Shown here: piece after piece, positions 51,473 through 61,371 of the stretch | Layout of the letters: each line of letters starts with the position of its first letter | Numbering within the stretch: position 1 is the first letter of the stretch | Position numbers and translations under genes: made by a program | The notes under the pieces: model-generated | What the model saw: only the letters and a program-made list of their open reading frames with translations | Told to the model about the DNA's origin: nothing | Databases searched by the model: none | From: Iodidimonas muriae | GTDB lineage: Bacteria > Pseudomonadota > Alphaproteobacteria > Sphingomonadales > Rhodothalassiaceae | Assembly (NCBI RefSeq): GCF_014647255.1 | Contig: NZ_BMOV01000008.1 | Location: 1 to 64,000, forward strand | Length of the DNA: 64,000 nucleotides | Reading direction: 5' to 3'

Positions 51473-52936
51473 ATGTACAAGCCACGACAAAGAATTGCTT
51501 ATCCGTCAAGCGCCGGTTCCTGGCCCGATGAAGTGCAAGCGAAAGCCGCTCGGTTGTTCTCTCCACTTGAAGCGGGGCCGCTGTTTCTCAAGGAGCGCAG
51601 CTGGGTTCCGGCCATGGTGCCGTGGCGTGCCAGCGCAGATGGGTTCGTCACCGACGAGGTGTTGGATTGGTACGGGCGATTTGCGCAAAGCCGCCCCGGC
51701 GCTATCGTTGTGGAGGCGACGGGTATCCGTGATATTCCCAGCGGTCCCTTATTGCGCATCGGGGATGATCGCTTTTTACCCGGCCTTCAAAAACTGGTGA
51801 AACGGGTGCACGAAGAAAGCGGCGGGCAGACGCGGCTGTTGATTCAATTGATCGATTTTTTGGCCATTCGCCGTCGTCCAAAGCCCGAAACATATTTCGA
51901 TCGTTATCTGGAGCTGACCGACCGGCACCGTGATGTGCTGAATATGGCCCATGCCTCAGACGCCGATATACGCGCATATCTGAAAACACTGGATGATGAA
52001 GCGCTGAAAAGGGTTTTAAGCCCCCGCGAATGGGAAGCGCTTGAAATGGGCTATCGGGAGCGGGTGACAGATACCCATCTCCCCCATATCCGCGATCTGC
52101 CGCAGACTTTGCCCGGCCTTTTTGCCGATGCGGCCCGCAGAACCAAAGAAGCCGGTTTTGACGGGGTGGAGCTGCATTATGCCCATGCCTATACAATGGC
52201 ATCGTTCCTATCCGCGCTTAATACCAGAACCGATGGCTATGGAGGCGTGCCGGAGCATCGGCTTCGCTTGCCTTTGGACGTGTATTTTGCTGTGCGTGAT
52301 GCGGTGGGGAAGGGCTATGCGGTGGGCTGCCGTTTTTTGACGGAAGATTGTATCAAGGGCGGCACCGGATTGTCTGAATCCACCCGGTTCGGGGTGGCCT
52401 TTGCCCGCGCCGGAATGGATTTCCTTTCCACTTCGCGTGGGGGGAAATTTGAAGATGCGATGCAGCCAAAGCCCGGTGCTGCGGCCTATCCCTATACCGG
52501 GCCAAGCGGTTATGAATGTATGCCGCAATTCTTGTCCGACGAACGGGGGCCTTATGGGCGTAATATCGGCCCCACAGCCCAAATCCGTATGGCCATCAGG
52601 GAGGCTGGCTTTGAAACGCCGGTGGTGGTGACCGGCGGCATCCATAATTTCCAGCAGGCGGAAGGGATTTTGGCTGCGGGTCAAGCGGATATCATCGGCG
52701 CGGCGCGGCAATCGCTGGCGGACCCTGATTGGTGGCGTAAAATGCGCATGGGGCTGGGTGATGCCGTGCGCCTGTGCGAATATACCAATTATTGCGAAGG
52801 GCTGGATCAAAAGCACAAGCAAGTGACATGCAAGCTTTGGGATCGTCTGGATCTGGATGACCCGACTGTGCGTTTGAGCCGGGATGGGCGGCGTCGTCTC
52901 ACGGCACCCCGATGGCGCGATGGGGACGAAACCTGA
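51473..52936 (+). CDS. Old Yellow Enzyme-family NADH:flavin oxidoreductase
   Basis: The 487-residue protein is a TIM-barrel FMN enzyme. The substrate-binding HxxH-type motif is GVELHYAHAYTMASFLSALN (usual HAAHGYLL form), followed by NTRTDGYGG. FMN-phosphate binding is near VVVTGGIHNFQQAEGILAAG and IIGAARQSLADPDWWRK. The C-terminal cysteines CEYTNYCEG and TCKLW suggest a degenerate 4Fe-4S site of the 2,4-dienoyl-CoA reductase group, but the second (NAD) domain is missing. A reductive step on an enone or dienoyl-CoA intermediate is plausible. It is convergent with the acyl-CoA dehydrogenase, with 9 bases between stops. Confidence 0.88.
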   Translation: MYKPRQRIAYPSSAGSWPDEVQAKAARLFSPLEAGPLFLKERSWVPAMVPWRASADGFVTDEVLDWYGRFAQSRPGAIVVEATGIRDIPSGPLLRIGDDRFLPGLQKLVKRVHEESGGQTRLLIQLIDFLAIRRRPKPETYFDRYLELTDRHRDVLNMAHASDADIRAYLKTLDDEALKRVLSPREWEALEMGYRERVTDTHLPHIRDLPQTLPGLFADAARRTKEAGFDGVELHYAHAYTMASFLSALNTRTDGYGGVPEHRLRLPLDVYFAVRDAVGKGYAVGCRFLTEDCIKGGTGLSESTRFGVAFARAGMDFLSTSRGGKFEDAMQPKPGAAAYPYTGPSGYECMPQFLSDERGPYGRNIGPTAQIRMAIREAGFETPVVVTGGIHNFQQAEGILAAGQADIIGAARQSLADPDWWRKMRMGLGDAVRLCEYTNYCEGLDQKHKQVTCKLWDRLDLDDPTVRLSRDGRRRLTAPRWRDGDET

Positions 52937-52945
52937 AAATACGCT

Positions 52946-54124
52946 TTATTGTTCCAGAACCTGTCGGGCGATGATCAGCTTTTGCACTTCCGATGCGCCT
53001 TCATAAATGCGCAGGGCGCGGATTTCGCGGTAGAGCTTTTCCACCGGATGGCCAGAGCGCACACCAAGGCCGCCAAAAATCTGTACGGCCTTGTCGATGC
53101 TGTTTTGGGCATGGTCGGTGGCATAAAGTTTGGCCATGGCGGCTTCCCGCGTTACCCGCGTTTTCTTGACATCTTTTGTCCAAGCGGCGCGGTAGATTAA
53201 AAGCGCGCTGGCATCAATATCCAAAGCCATGTCGGCGATTTGCGCCTGCACCAGTTGCAACGCGGCCATGGGGGCACCGAACAAATGCCGGTTGGTGACG
53301 CGGTGGCTGGATTCTTCCAAAGCGCGGCGGGCAAATCCAAGGGCGGCGGCCCCCACGGTGGAGCGGAAAATATCCAGCGTTGCCATGGCCGCCTTGAAGC
53401 CCGATCCGGCTTCATGCAGGCGGTTTTCCTGTGGCACCATCATATCTTTAAATGACAAACGCGCCAAAGGATGCGGGGCGATCACCGGAATACGTTCGGC
53501 AATGGATAGTCCCGGCGTTTGGGCATCCACCACAAAGGCGGAAATGCCGCGCGCCCCCGGCGCTTCCCCCGTGCGGGCAAACAGAGTGTAGAAATCCGCG
53601 ATCCCGCCATTGGAGATCCATGTTTTCTCGCCATTGACCAGATAACCGTCCGATATGGGGGTGGCGGTGGTGCGCATGGCTGCCACATCCGATCCTGCAT
53701 CCGGCTCCGATAGTGCAAAGGCCGCCACTTTTTTGCCCTTGGCCACTTCGGGGAGGTAACGGGCTTGTAGGTCGGGGCTGCCAAACAGGCTGATGGTGCC
53801 GCTTCCCAGCCCTTGCATGGCAAATACGAAATCCGCCAATCCCGAATGGCGGGCCAGCGTTTCGCGGATCAGGCACAATGACCGCACATCCAGCGTATCA
53901 AACATCCCACCATGGGCTTTCGGCACCACATAACGCAGCCATCCGGCCGCGGCGAGGCGGCCCAGAATGGTGCCGCATAACGCGTCCACCGCCGCTTGAT
54001 TTTCATGGGCGGCTTCTTCTAAAGGCGCGATCTCCTGTTTCGCCCAGACATCCAGATCATGGGCAAGGCTGCGGTGGTGATCGTCAAAAAACGGCCAATC
54101 GAGAAAACTTTTATCTGCCATCAA
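52946..54124 (-). CDS. acyl-CoA dehydrogenase
   Basis: The 392-residue flavoprotein has [19 protein letters not shown] (FAD and acyl-CoA binding), [21 protein letters not shown] and [19 protein letters not shown]. The glutamate of that last motif is the catalytic base. It oxidises an acyl-CoA to the enoyl-CoA, passing electrons to electron-transfer flavoprotein. It is the last gene of the coupled operon and overlaps the hydratase-like gene by four bases. Its likely substrate is a ring-derived acyl-CoA (inference from context). Confidence 0.92.
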   Translation of the reverse strand: MMADKSFLDWPFFDDHHRSLAHDLDVWAKQEIAPLEEAAHENQAAVDALCGTILGRLAAAGWLRYVVPKAHGGMFDTLDVRSLCLIRETLARHSGLADFVFAMQGLGSGTISLFGSPDLQARYLPEVAKGKKVAAFALSEPDAGSDVAAMRTTATPISDGYLVNGEKTWISNGGIADFYTLFARTGEAPGARGISAFVVDAQTPGLSIAERIPVIAPHPLARLSFKDMMVPQENRLHEAGSGFKAAMATLDIFRSTVGAAALGFARRALEESSHRVTNRHLFGAPMAALQLVQAQIADMALDIDASALLIYRAAWTKDVKKTRVTREAAMAKLYATDHAQNSIDKAVQIFGGLGVRSGHPVEKLYREIRALRIYEGASEVQKLIIARQVLEQ

Positions 54125-54930
54125 TCGCCCTCGAAAATCGGGGTTTCCTTTTTGACGAACGCCTCATAGGCACGCACGAAATCTTTGGTTTGCATGCAGA
54201 TGGCCTGAGCCTGTGCTTCGGCCTCGATGGCGGCATCCAGGCTCATGTCCCATTCCATATTCAACTGGTTCTTGGTGACGCCATGGGCAAATGTGGGGCC
54301 ATGGGCCAGCATATGAGCGGTTTTTTGCGCTTCGGCCAAAAGATCGGTTGCAGGCACAAGGCGATTGTAAAAGCCCCAGCGTTCGCCTTCCTCTGCGCGC
54401 ATTATCCGGCCGGAAAACAACAGGTCCGAGGCGCGTCCTTGTCCGATGATGCGGGGCAGAATGGCGCAGGCTCCCATATCGCAGCCCGCAAGACCCACGC
54501 GGGTAAACAGAAACGCCGTTTTGCAATCCGGCGTGCCATAACGCAGATCGGACGCCATGGCGATGATGGCCCCGGCGCCCACACAAATGCCGTCCACCGC
54601 GGCGATTACGGGCTGCGGGCAGCCGCGAATGGCCTTTACCAGATCTCCGGTCATGCGGGTGAATTCAAGCAAATGCGGCATGTCCATCTTTGTCAAAGGA
54701 CCGATGATTTCATGCACATCGCCGCCGGAAGAAAAATTTCCGCCCGCGCCGGTTATAACCACGGCCTTGATCTGGTCGTCATAGGCCAGCGCCCGGAAGC
54801 GGTCGCGCAGATCGGCATAAATCCCGAAGGTCAGGGGATTTTTACGGTCGGGACGGTTCAGGGTCACGGTGACCACCCGGCCTTTGATGTCCCACAGGAT
54901 TTGGCCCGGCTCTGCTTTTTGCGATGTCAT
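54121..54930 (-). CDS. enoyl-CoA hydratase/isomerase-family protein
   Basis: The 269-residue crotonase-fold protein has the oxyanion-hole motifs [18 protein letters not shown] and [20 protein letters not shown]. The stretch [20 protein letters not shown] replaces the usual GLIPGAGGT/PE region, so the normal pair of catalytic glutamates is not evident and Asp may serve. It may be a hydratase, or a ring-opening hydrolase related to BadI/BadK. The four-base overlaps with both neighbours show tight coupling. Confidence 0.88.
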   Translation of the reverse strand: MTSQKAEPGQILWDIKGRVVTVTLNRPDRKNPLTFGIYADLRDRFRALAYDDQIKAVVITGAGGNFSSGGDVHEIIGPLTKMDMPHLLEFTRMTGDLVKAIRGCPQPVIAAVDGICVGAGAIIAMASDLRYGTPDCKTAFLFTRVGLAGCDMGACAILPRIIGQGRASDLLFSGRIMRAEEGERWGFYNRLVPATDLLAEAQKTAHMLAHGPTFAHGVTKNQLNMEWDMSLDAAIEAEAQAQAICMQTKDFVRAYEAFVKKETPIFEGD

Positions 54931-55430
54931 GACGGGTTTTTCTCCGGATTGCTGCGGATGACGGAATTTTGCACCTGCCGCAGATCGTCCATCAAACGGT
55001 TTTCTTCCTCCACCGATATGCTGGCGAACATTTCATCGATCCAGTTTTCATGCACATGGGCCATGGCCTTGAATTGTTCCATGCCTTTATCGGTCAGCTT
55101 CACATAATGGGTGCGGCGGTCTTTGGGGGCGCGGCTACGGACCACGAAACCGTCCGCTTCAAGCCGGGATACAAGGCCGGTGACATTGCCATTGGAAACC
55201 ATCAGGAAACGTGACAATTCTCCCATGGTCAGCCCATCGGGGTGGCGCTCCAAGGCGGACAGCACATCAAAGCGCGGCAAGGTGGTGCTGAATTGCTCTG
55301 CCAGCCGGTTGCGAATGGTGTTTTCGATCAGGATGGTGCAACTCAGCATCCGCAACCACAGCCTCAAAGACTGCTTGCTATGGGGCGCGCCCCCCAGCTT
55401 TTCAGGAAAAGTCTTTGGTAGATGGGTCAT
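54927..55430 (-). CDS. MarR-family transcriptional regulator
   Basis: The 167-residue protein has the winged helix-turn-helix with [20 protein letters not shown] and the wing [20 protein letters not shown]. MarR proteins usually repress a nearby catabolic operon until an aromatic acid or its CoA ester binds. It is encoded inside the operon between SDR and hydratase, with its start directly after the SDR stop and GGAGG before it, so it probably controls its own operon and the divergent one. AT-rich palindromes near 51,432, 58,569 and 62,504 are candidate binding sites. Confidence 0.92.
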   Translation of the reverse strand: MTHLPKTFPEKLGGAPHSKQSLRLWLRMLSCTILIENTIRNRLAEQFSTTLPRFDVLSALERHPDGLTMGELSRFLMVSNGNVTGLVSRLEADGFVVRSRAPKDRRTHYVKLTDKGMEQFKAMAHVHENWIDEMFASISVEEENRLMDDLRQVQNSVIRSNPEKNPS

Positions 55431-56195
55431 TCACATTACCTCACCTCCGGCAATCGCAAGGGCTTGCCCCGTTATCGAACCTGCGTCAGACGAACAGAGC
55501 CACAGTGCTTGTGCGGCGATTTCGTCCGGTGTGATCAACCGCTTTTGCGGATTGTCCTTTGCGAGTTCGGCTAGGGCTTCGGTTTCCGTGCGGCCGGTTT
55601 TCTTCATTATGATGTCAACAGAGCGCCTTACGATATCCGTATCGGTAAAGCCGGGGCAAATAGAATTCACCGTGATGGATGTGCGGGCAAGTTCCAGCGC
55701 CATGGCCCGTGTCAGCCCAATGACCCCGTGTTTGGCAGCCACATAGGCGCTGACATAAGGATAGCCCTTCAATCCGGCGGTGCTGGCAATATTGATGATG
55801 CGCCCAAAACCGTGCTCTTTCATGCCGGCAAGGACAGCCATGCTGCACAAGAACACGCCGTCAAGATTGACCGCCATCACCTTGCGCCACATTTCGAAGC
55901 TGGTTTTGGATAAGGGCGCACTGGGAGCAATGCCCGCATTGTTCACCAAAATGGTCACCGGACCAAAGCGTTTGGCCGCCTGCTCGAATGCAGTGGCGAC
56001 AGCGGCTTCATCGCAAATGTCCACCGCGATTGCCTGAGCCTTTGGGAGCTTAGTCGCCAAGGCCTGAAGCCGCTCTTCATCGCGGGCCATCAAGGTGATG
56101 GCCGCCCCCGCATCGGCCAAGCGCTTTGCAATCGCTTTCCCGATGCCGGTCCCGCCGCCGGTGACGACCGCATGCTGTTTGGCAAGGTCGGTCAT
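55431..56195 (-). CDS. SDR-family NAD(P)-dependent oxidoreductase
   Basis: The 254-residue classical short-chain dehydrogenase has the cofactor loop [24 protein letters not shown] ([11 protein letters not shown]), the catalytic Ser in [11 protein letters not shown] and the YxxxK as YVAAKHG. It probably oxidises or reduces a ring hydroxyl/ketone CoA intermediate made by the fusion enzyme upstream. It overlaps that gene by four bases and is directly followed by the MarR gene. Confidence 0.92.
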   Translation of the reverse strand: MTDLAKQHAVVTGGGTGIGKAIAKRLADAGAAITLMARDEERLQALATKLPKAQAIAVDICDEAAVATAFEQAAKRFGPVTILVNNAGIAPSAPLSKTSFEMWRKVMAVNLDGVFLCSMAVLAGMKEHGFGRIINIASTAGLKGYPYVSAYVAAKHGVIGLTRAMALELARTSITVNSICPGFTDTDIVRRSVDIIMKKTGRTETEALAELAKDNPQKRLITPDEIAAQALWLCSSDAGSITGQALAIAGGEVM

Positions 56196-58501
56196 GCTTT
56201 TATCTCGAGCATATCGGCGGCCATTTCCGCAGCCCGCGCGAGATTGCGTTCAAGCTGGCTAAATCCCGAAAGATAGGGTTTGGGGGTGGCAACGCCGTGA
56301 TAGCCTTGTTCCGCTGCGGCGCGGAGGGCCCAGTTCGGGTCCAGCAGATGCGGCCGACCAAGGGCGCAAAGATCGGCCCGGCCAGAGGCCAGAATCGAAT
56401 TGACATGATCGATCTCGTAAATATTGCCCACGGCCATGGTGGCCACATGCGCTTCATTGCGGATCTGATCGGAAAATGGCGTCTGGAACATGCGGCCATA
56501 AACCGGCTTGGCTTTGGGGGAGGTTTGCCCCGCCGATACATCGATCAGGTCGGCCCCTGCCTCGGCAAATGCGCGGCTGATTGCCAGAATATCTTCCGGA
56601 CTGATGCCATCGCCTTCGACCCAATCACAGGCGGAAATACGCACGGCCATGGGTTTATGGTCGGGCCACACGGCACGTATGGCGCGGAAGACTTCCAGCG
56701 GATAGCGCAAGCGATTTTCCACCGGCCCACCATAGCTGTCGGTGCGGGTGTTCATCAGCGGGGTGAGAAAGCTGGATATCAAATAGCCGTGGGCGGCATG
56801 CAGTTCGATCATATCGAACCCGGCTTCATCGGCCATTTTGGCGGCCCGAACATGGTCATCGCGGACCCGGTCCATATCGGCACGATCCATGGGCTTTGGC
56901 GTTTGGTTTTGGGGGCTCCATGGCACGTCTGACGCGGCGATGATCGGCCAGGCTCCTTCGTCTAGCGGTACATCATAACCGTCCCAACCGACTTTCGTTG
57001 CGCCCTTGGGACCTGCATGGCCAAGCTGCATGCAGATGCGCGCCTCGCTATGGCTATGGACAAAATCCACCACCCGTTTCCATGCTGCAAGATGGTCCGG
57101 CTTATACATGCCTGCACAGCCCGGCGAAATGCGCCCGTCACGGGAAACATCGGTCATTTCTGTATAAACAAGGCCCGCGCCACCCATGGCCCGAGCCCCA
57201 TAATGGACCAGGTGGAAATCATTGATGGTGCCATCATCGGCGCTATACATGGACATGGGCGAGACGACGATACGGTTTTTCAGTTCCATGGACCGCAGTT
57301 TGAACGGCGTGAACATGGGGGGAATGGCCTCGTTCTTATCGGCGCCAGCAGCCTTGCAGGCATACCAGCGCTCGACATTTTCCAGCCAATCCCGGTCACG
57401 CAAGCGCAGATTTTCATGGCTCACCCGCTGCGACCGGGTCAGCATGGAATAGGCGAATTGCATGGGATCAAAGTGCGTATAGCGTTCCACATGCTCAAAC
57501 CATTCGGTGGAATTGCGTGCTGCACTTTGCAGCTTCAAAACCTCCACTTCGCGTTCTTCTTGATACCGGGCCAAAGCATCCGGCACGGACAGATCGTTGC
57601 TGTTTAAAACATTGGCCAGACTTATGGCATCTTCGAAAGCCAGCTTGGTGCCCGATCCGATGGAAAAATGCGCCGTATGGGCGGCATCGCCCAGCAGAAC
57701 CACTTTGTCATGGTACCATTTTTTGCACAGAATACGGGGGAAGTTGATCCATGCCGAGCCGCGAATATGTCGGGCATTGCTCATCAGTGCATGGCCATCC
57801 AGATGGTCGGCAAACAGCGCTTCCAGGGCCCGGCAGTTTTCATCCTGGCTCATCCGGTCAAAACCGAAGGCTTCATAGGTTTCATTGGAACATTCAACAA
57901 TGAAGGTGGAGGTGTCTTTATCGAAGCGATAAGCATGGACCCAGATCCAGCCATGCTCGGTTTTCTTGAAGATAAAGGTAAAGGAATCAAACAGCTTATG
58001 GGTGCCCAGCCAAACAAATTTATTGGCCCGTATATCCACATCGGGTTTGAAATATTGCGCATAAGCGGTGCGGACTTTTGAATTCAATCCGTCAGAGGCA
58101 ATGATAAGATCCGCGTCCTTGAACTGCTCCAGATCCGGCGACATATCCCGCTCGAACACCAGTTCCACACCTACTTCGCGGCAACGGTCTTGCAAAATAT
58201 TGAGCAGACGCTTGCGGCCAATACCGCAAAAGCCATGCCCGCCCGATGTGATGCACTGGTCTTTGAAATGAACGTCGATATCGTCCCAATGGGCCAATTC
58301 ATCAAGGATGGTCTGTGCGGACTGGGGATCATTGTCGCGCAGATTTTGCATGGTCTGGTCTGAAAACACCACGCCCCAGCCAAAGGTATCGCCGGGCTTG
58401 TTGCGCTCATAAACCGTGATCTGGTGATCCGGGTTGTGGATTTTCATGGACAAGGCAAAGTAAAGGCCAGCAGGGCCGCCCCCCAAGCAGATGATATTCA
58501 T
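56192..58501 (-). CDS. 2-aminobenzoyl-CoA monooxygenase/reductase-type fusion (salicylyl-CoA 5-hydroxylase + Old Yellow Enzyme)
   Basis: The 769-residue protein has two parts. Residues 1-380 are a FAD monooxygenase with [31 protein letters not shown] and [19 protein letters not shown]. Residues 395-769 are an Old Yellow Enzyme domain with [32 protein letters not shown] and [20 protein letters not shown]. This fusion is known for Azoarcus evansii 2-aminobenzoyl-CoA monooxygenase/reductase, which hydroxylates and then reduces the ring to a non-aromatic enamine-ketone CoA ester. The length fits its about 85-kDa subunit. Salicylyl-CoA 5-hydroxylase is the alternative, but that lacks the second domain. 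GGAGGG precedes the ATG. It is the first gene of the leftward operon. Confidence 0.93.
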   Translation of the reverse strand: MNIICLGGGPAGLYFALSMKIHNPDHQITVYERNKPGDTFGWGVVFSDQTMQNLRDNDPQSAQTILDELAHWDDIDVHFKDQCITSGGHGFCGIGRKRLLNILQDRCREVGVELVFERDMSPDLEQFKDADLIIASDGLNSKVRTAYAQYFKPDVDIRANKFVWLGTHKLFDSFTFIFKKTEHGWIWVHAYRFDKDTSTFIVECSNETYEAFGFDRMSQDENCRALEALFADHLDGHALMSNARHIRGSAWINFPRILCKKWYHDKVVLLGDAAHTAHFSIGSGTKLAFEDAISLANVLNSNDLSVPDALARYQEEREVEVLKLQSAARNSTEWFEHVERYTHFDPMQFAYSMLTRSQRVSHENLRLRDRDWLENVERWYACKAAGADKNEAIPPMFTPFKLRSMELKNRIVVSPMSMYSADDGTINDFHLVHYGARAMGGAGLVYTEMTDVSRDGRISPGCAGMYKPDHLAAWKRVVDFVHSHSEARICMQLGHAGPKGATKVGWDGYDVPLDEGAWPIIAASDVPWSPQNQTPKPMDRADMDRVRDDHVRAAKMADEAGFDMIELHAAHGYLISSFLTPLMNTRTDSYGGPVENRLRYPLEVFRAIRAVWPDHKPMAVRISACDWVEGDGISPEDILAISRAFAEAGADLIDVSAGQTSPKAKPVYGRMFQTPFSDQIRNEAHVATMAVGNIYEIDHVNSILASGRADLCALGRPHLLDPNWALRAAAEQGYHGVATPKPYLSGFSQLERNLARAAEMAADMLEIKA

Positions 58502-58568
58502 CCCATCCCTCCGATTTGCATTAGGTCCTGATGGTATGGGGGCGGGGGCATCGGGTCAAATAAAAAAC

Positions 58569-58585
58569 TTTATGTTTAAAATAAA
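58569..58585. promoter_or_regulatory. near-palindrome, candidate operator 3
   Basis: TTTATGTTTAAAATAAA is an inverted repeat with a one-base centre and two mismatched pairs. It lies 68 bases upstream of the fusion-enzyme start in the divergent 308-bp region, and shares 12 bases with the site at 51,432. Confidence 0.5.
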
Positions 58586-58678
58586 ATCGACAAAGAGAGT
58601 GCTCCCGCAAAGAGCGCAAGATAATTGCGCAAAACGGGGTATTTGCTGCGCTGCACCTATATATTTTACATATAAACT

Positions 58679-58708
58679 TTGACAGATAAATAATTTTGAA
58701 CTTAAAAT
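58679..58708 (+). promoter_or_regulatory. sigma-70-like promoter of the TonB receptor operon
   Basis: TTGACA at 58679-58684 is a perfect -35 box, and TAAAAT at 58703-58708 is a near-consensus -10 with 18-base spacing. It would give a leader of about 95 bases before the receptor start. Confidence 0.6.
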
Positions 58709-58711
58709 AAA
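58701..58711. promoter_or_regulatory. candidate operator 4 overlapping the -10 box
   Basis: CTTAAAATAAA matches the right half of the site at 58,569 in 10 of 11 positions and covers the predicted -10 box. A bound repressor would block the promoter. Confidence 0.35.
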
Positions 58712-58809
58712 TTTCGATGGCGCCCATAAGCACAGAAAATGTGCGGCACCAAAAGATGAGGCCGATGACGCGGCCCGGATCAACGACTCTTTGGGTGAGG
58801 AAGGGGAAA

Positions 58810-61353
58810 ATGCAGATGATAAATAAAGAGCAGACGTGCCAGAATCCTAGGGGCAGGGGGAAGGGCCGCTTTTTATGCAAGGCTTCGGCTGTGGCCGTTT
58901 TGGCGGCGACGATCGCACCCTTGAATATGGGCTGGGCCCAAGCCATTTCATCCGATGACCAGCAATCCATAGCGCCTGAAGAACAACAAAAACGCGGCGG
59001 ATTGTTGGAAGAAATTGTCATCACCGCCCAGAAACGCGAACAAAGCCTGCAATCGGTGGGCATTGCCGTTACAGCCATTTCGGGCGAGCAAATGCGCGAA
59101 TATGGCGTTGAAAAAAGCTATGATATCGCCGCCATGACGCCGGGGGTTCATATTTCGGGGAATCTGGCGGGGCAGAATACCCAATTTACCATCCGCGGTG
59201 TGACCCAGAATGATTTCAACGATATCGTTGAAGCCCCCAATGCCGCCTATTTGGATGAGGGTTATATTGCTATTTCCCAAGCCCAGACCTTCGCGGTATT
59301 CGATATTGATCGGGTGGAAATCCTGAAAGGCCCGCAAGGCACATTGTTTGGCCGCAATGCCACCGGTGGTCTTGTGCACTATCTCAGCAACCAGCCGACC
59401 TTCGATTCCGTTGAAGGCTATGTGGATGCGGAATACGGCTTTTTCGATTCGCCCGCCCATGCCAATGGCGGACGCATCGAAGCCGCCCTTGGCGGTCCTT
59501 TGGGCGAGCATTTGGCCGCACGCGGTGCTGTGATGTTTTCAAAGCATGGGGGATATTTGAAAAACAATTATCCCGATGGAGCCGTTGGCGGCTCACCGGG
59601 GCCGGGGGCAGGCGTCAATCTGGGGGATGATGATACGCTGGCCGGGCGATTCACGGTCGTATATCAGCCCACAGACAGTTTTTATTGGCGGGTTTCAGCC
59701 AATGTGGAGCGCAGCCGACTGAGCACCGGGCCGTTCCAATCCAAGCCCACCATTGCGGTGTTTGAAGATGTGAATGGCACCAATGAATTGGTCAATGTGA
59801 TTGATGTGCCCCCTGGGGAAAGCCGTGCCTCCATCGGGCCGGGTGGGGTGGATCTTGGCACCGATCTGGATAATAACGGGCTGTTCGGTGGCGATGATGC
59901 GCCGGGCGCGGAATTTTTCGGACGGTTTGCGCCCGGTGGCGATTTCTTTGGCTATCTTGATCCCGATGGCAAAGGCTTCAGCTTTTCGGGCGATTTCGCT
60001 TTCGATGATGCCAATTCCACGGATACATGGGGTGTGAATAACAATATCCAGTGGGATATCAGCGACAGCATCACCCTTACATCCATCAGCGATTATAAAG
60101 ACTATGAAAAGCTGTTGTTCATTGATGTGGATTCAGCGCCAGTCAATCAATCTGCGAATTTCGCGGGTGTTGATGCCACCAGTTTCACGCAGGAACTGCG
60201 CCTGAACGGCACCACCGAAAAGGCCAATTGGGTGCTTGGGGCATTTTATCTCAATATCGACAATCGCTCCGATAACGGGTTGAAATTCCCCGTCAATAGT
60301 GTGGTTCCCGGTGCACCTTTCGATCTGAGCTCCCTTGCTGATCTGGACACCGACAGCTATTCCGCCTTTGCCCATCTGGACTATCAGATTTCCGAGAAAT
60401 TTGCGTTTATTCTGGGCGGGAGGATCATTCAGGAAGAAAAGGATTACCGCTTTCAGCAGGCCATTTTCCCGACGCAGGATTCACGCAAGATCAATCAAGG
60501 CACCCCGATCCCCATTGGCCCGGTATTCGGGCCAAACGGGCCGGAAGCCTTCACGGATGATAGCAGCGATACCTTATGGGCGGGGACCGTTCGCGGCGAA
60601 TATACCCCGAATGAGGATCTGTTGATTTATGCTGCGGTGAAACGCGGGGTGAAAGCAGGCAGCTTCAATGCCCAATTGGCCGGCGGTATTCCCGTTCCCA
60701 CCAGCGCCATTCCCTATGATGAAGAGGTGTTGTGGAGCTATGAAGCCGGTTTCAAAGCCCAGCTTCTGGATAACAGCGCCCGGCTGAACGCCAATCTGTT
60801 CTATTATGATTATAACGACTATCAGGCGTTCTTGTTTACCGGCGTGTCCGGTGTGGTGATCAATGCCGATGCCGAATATTATGGGGCCGATGTGGAGTTC
60901 GTGGCCTCGCCCTTTGAAGGCTTTGATTTCCGTCTCGCAGGCTCGTGGCTCGATGCCACGGTGAAAGATGTGCCTTTGCGGGTGGATGGTCCGATCTCTA
61001 TTAATGCCAAGCCCAATTATGCACCGGAATTCCAGTTTTCCAGTATGGCCCGTTATGAATGGGCGGCCTTTGGCGGCATGTTGTCGGTGATGGGCGATCT
61101 TAGCTGGTCGGACAGCTATTTCTATAATTTGCGCAATTTTGATGCCGATAAGTTCGACAGCTTTTTCTTCGCCAATGCCCGGCTTGCCTGGGCCAGTGAT
61201 GATGGCCATTGGGAGGCGGCTTTGAAAGTGGAAAATCTCACCAATGCCAAGGCGGGAATTCAGGGCTTCGATCTGGCCACATTGTGCGGTTGTAATGAAA
61301 TTTCCTTCCGGCCCCCGCGTTGGATCGGATTGAGCGTGCGCTATGCGCTGTGA
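58810..61353 (+). CDS. TonB-dependent outer-membrane receptor
   Basis: The 847-residue protein has an N-terminal signal (ASAVAVLAATIAPLNMGWAQA) and a TonB-box region, EEIVITAQKREQSLQ. The plug has FTIRGVTQNDFNDIVEAPNA and DRVEILKGPQGTLFGRNATGG, and the long barrel ends SVRYAL. ATG 58810 has GGAAGGGG 4-5 bases upstream. It heads the rightward operon, so its cargo is probably the substrate of the pathway, possibly an indole derivative (inference). It differs from the receptor at 48,491 over most of its length, so the two are not recent duplicates. Confidence 0.93.
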   Translation: MQMINKEQTCQNPRGRGKGRFLCKASAVAVLAATIAPLNMGWAQAISSDDQQSIAPEEQQKRGGLLEEIVITAQKREQSLQSVGIAVTAISGEQMREYGVEKSYDIAAMTPGVHISGNLAGQNTQFTIRGVTQNDFNDIVEAPNAAYLDEGYIAISQAQTFAVFDIDRVEILKGPQGTLFGRNATGGLVHYLSNQPTFDSVEGYVDAEYGFFDSPAHANGGRIEAALGGPLGEHLAARGAVMFSKHGGYLKNNYPDGAVGGSPGPGAGVNLGDDDTLAGRFTVVYQPTDSFYWRVSANVERSRLSTGPFQSKPTIAVFEDVNGTNELVNVIDVPPGESRASIGPGGVDLGTDLDNNGLFGGDDAPGAEFFGRFAPGGDFFGYLDPDGKGFSFSGDFAFDDANSTDTWGVNNNIQWDISDSITLTSISDYKDYEKLLFIDVDSAPVNQSANFAGVDATSFTQELRLNGTTEKANWVLGAFYLNIDNRSDNGLKFPVNSVVPGAPFDLSSLADLDTDSYSAFAHLDYQISEKFAFILGGRIIQEEKDYRFQQAIFPTQDSRKINQGTPIPIGPVFGPNGPEAFTDDSSDTLWAGTVRGEYTPNEDLLIYAAVKRGVKAGSFNAQLAGGIPVPTSAIPYDEEVLWSYEAGFKAQLLDNSARLNANLFYYDYNDYQAFLFTGVSGVVINADAEYYGADVEFVASPFEGFDFRLAGSWLDATVKDVPLRVDGPISINAKPNYAPEFQFSSMARYEWAAFGGMLSVMGDLSWSDSYFYNLRNFDADKFDSFFFANARLAWASDDGHWEAALKVENLTNAKAGIQGFDLATLCGCNEISFRPPRWIGLSVRYAL

Positions 61354-61371
61354 CCGGTAAGGGGGCATAAC

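Noticed and set aside
53878-55107. Plus-strand frame of 409 codons opposite the hydratase and MarR genes
   Set aside because: It is antisense to three recognisable, coupled genes and has the composition of a mirror frame.
56192-58501. The fusion enzyme as two genes merged by a frame error
   Set aside because: The same two-domain layout is known for 2-aminobenzoyl-CoA monooxygenase/reductase, and the frame is clean throughout.
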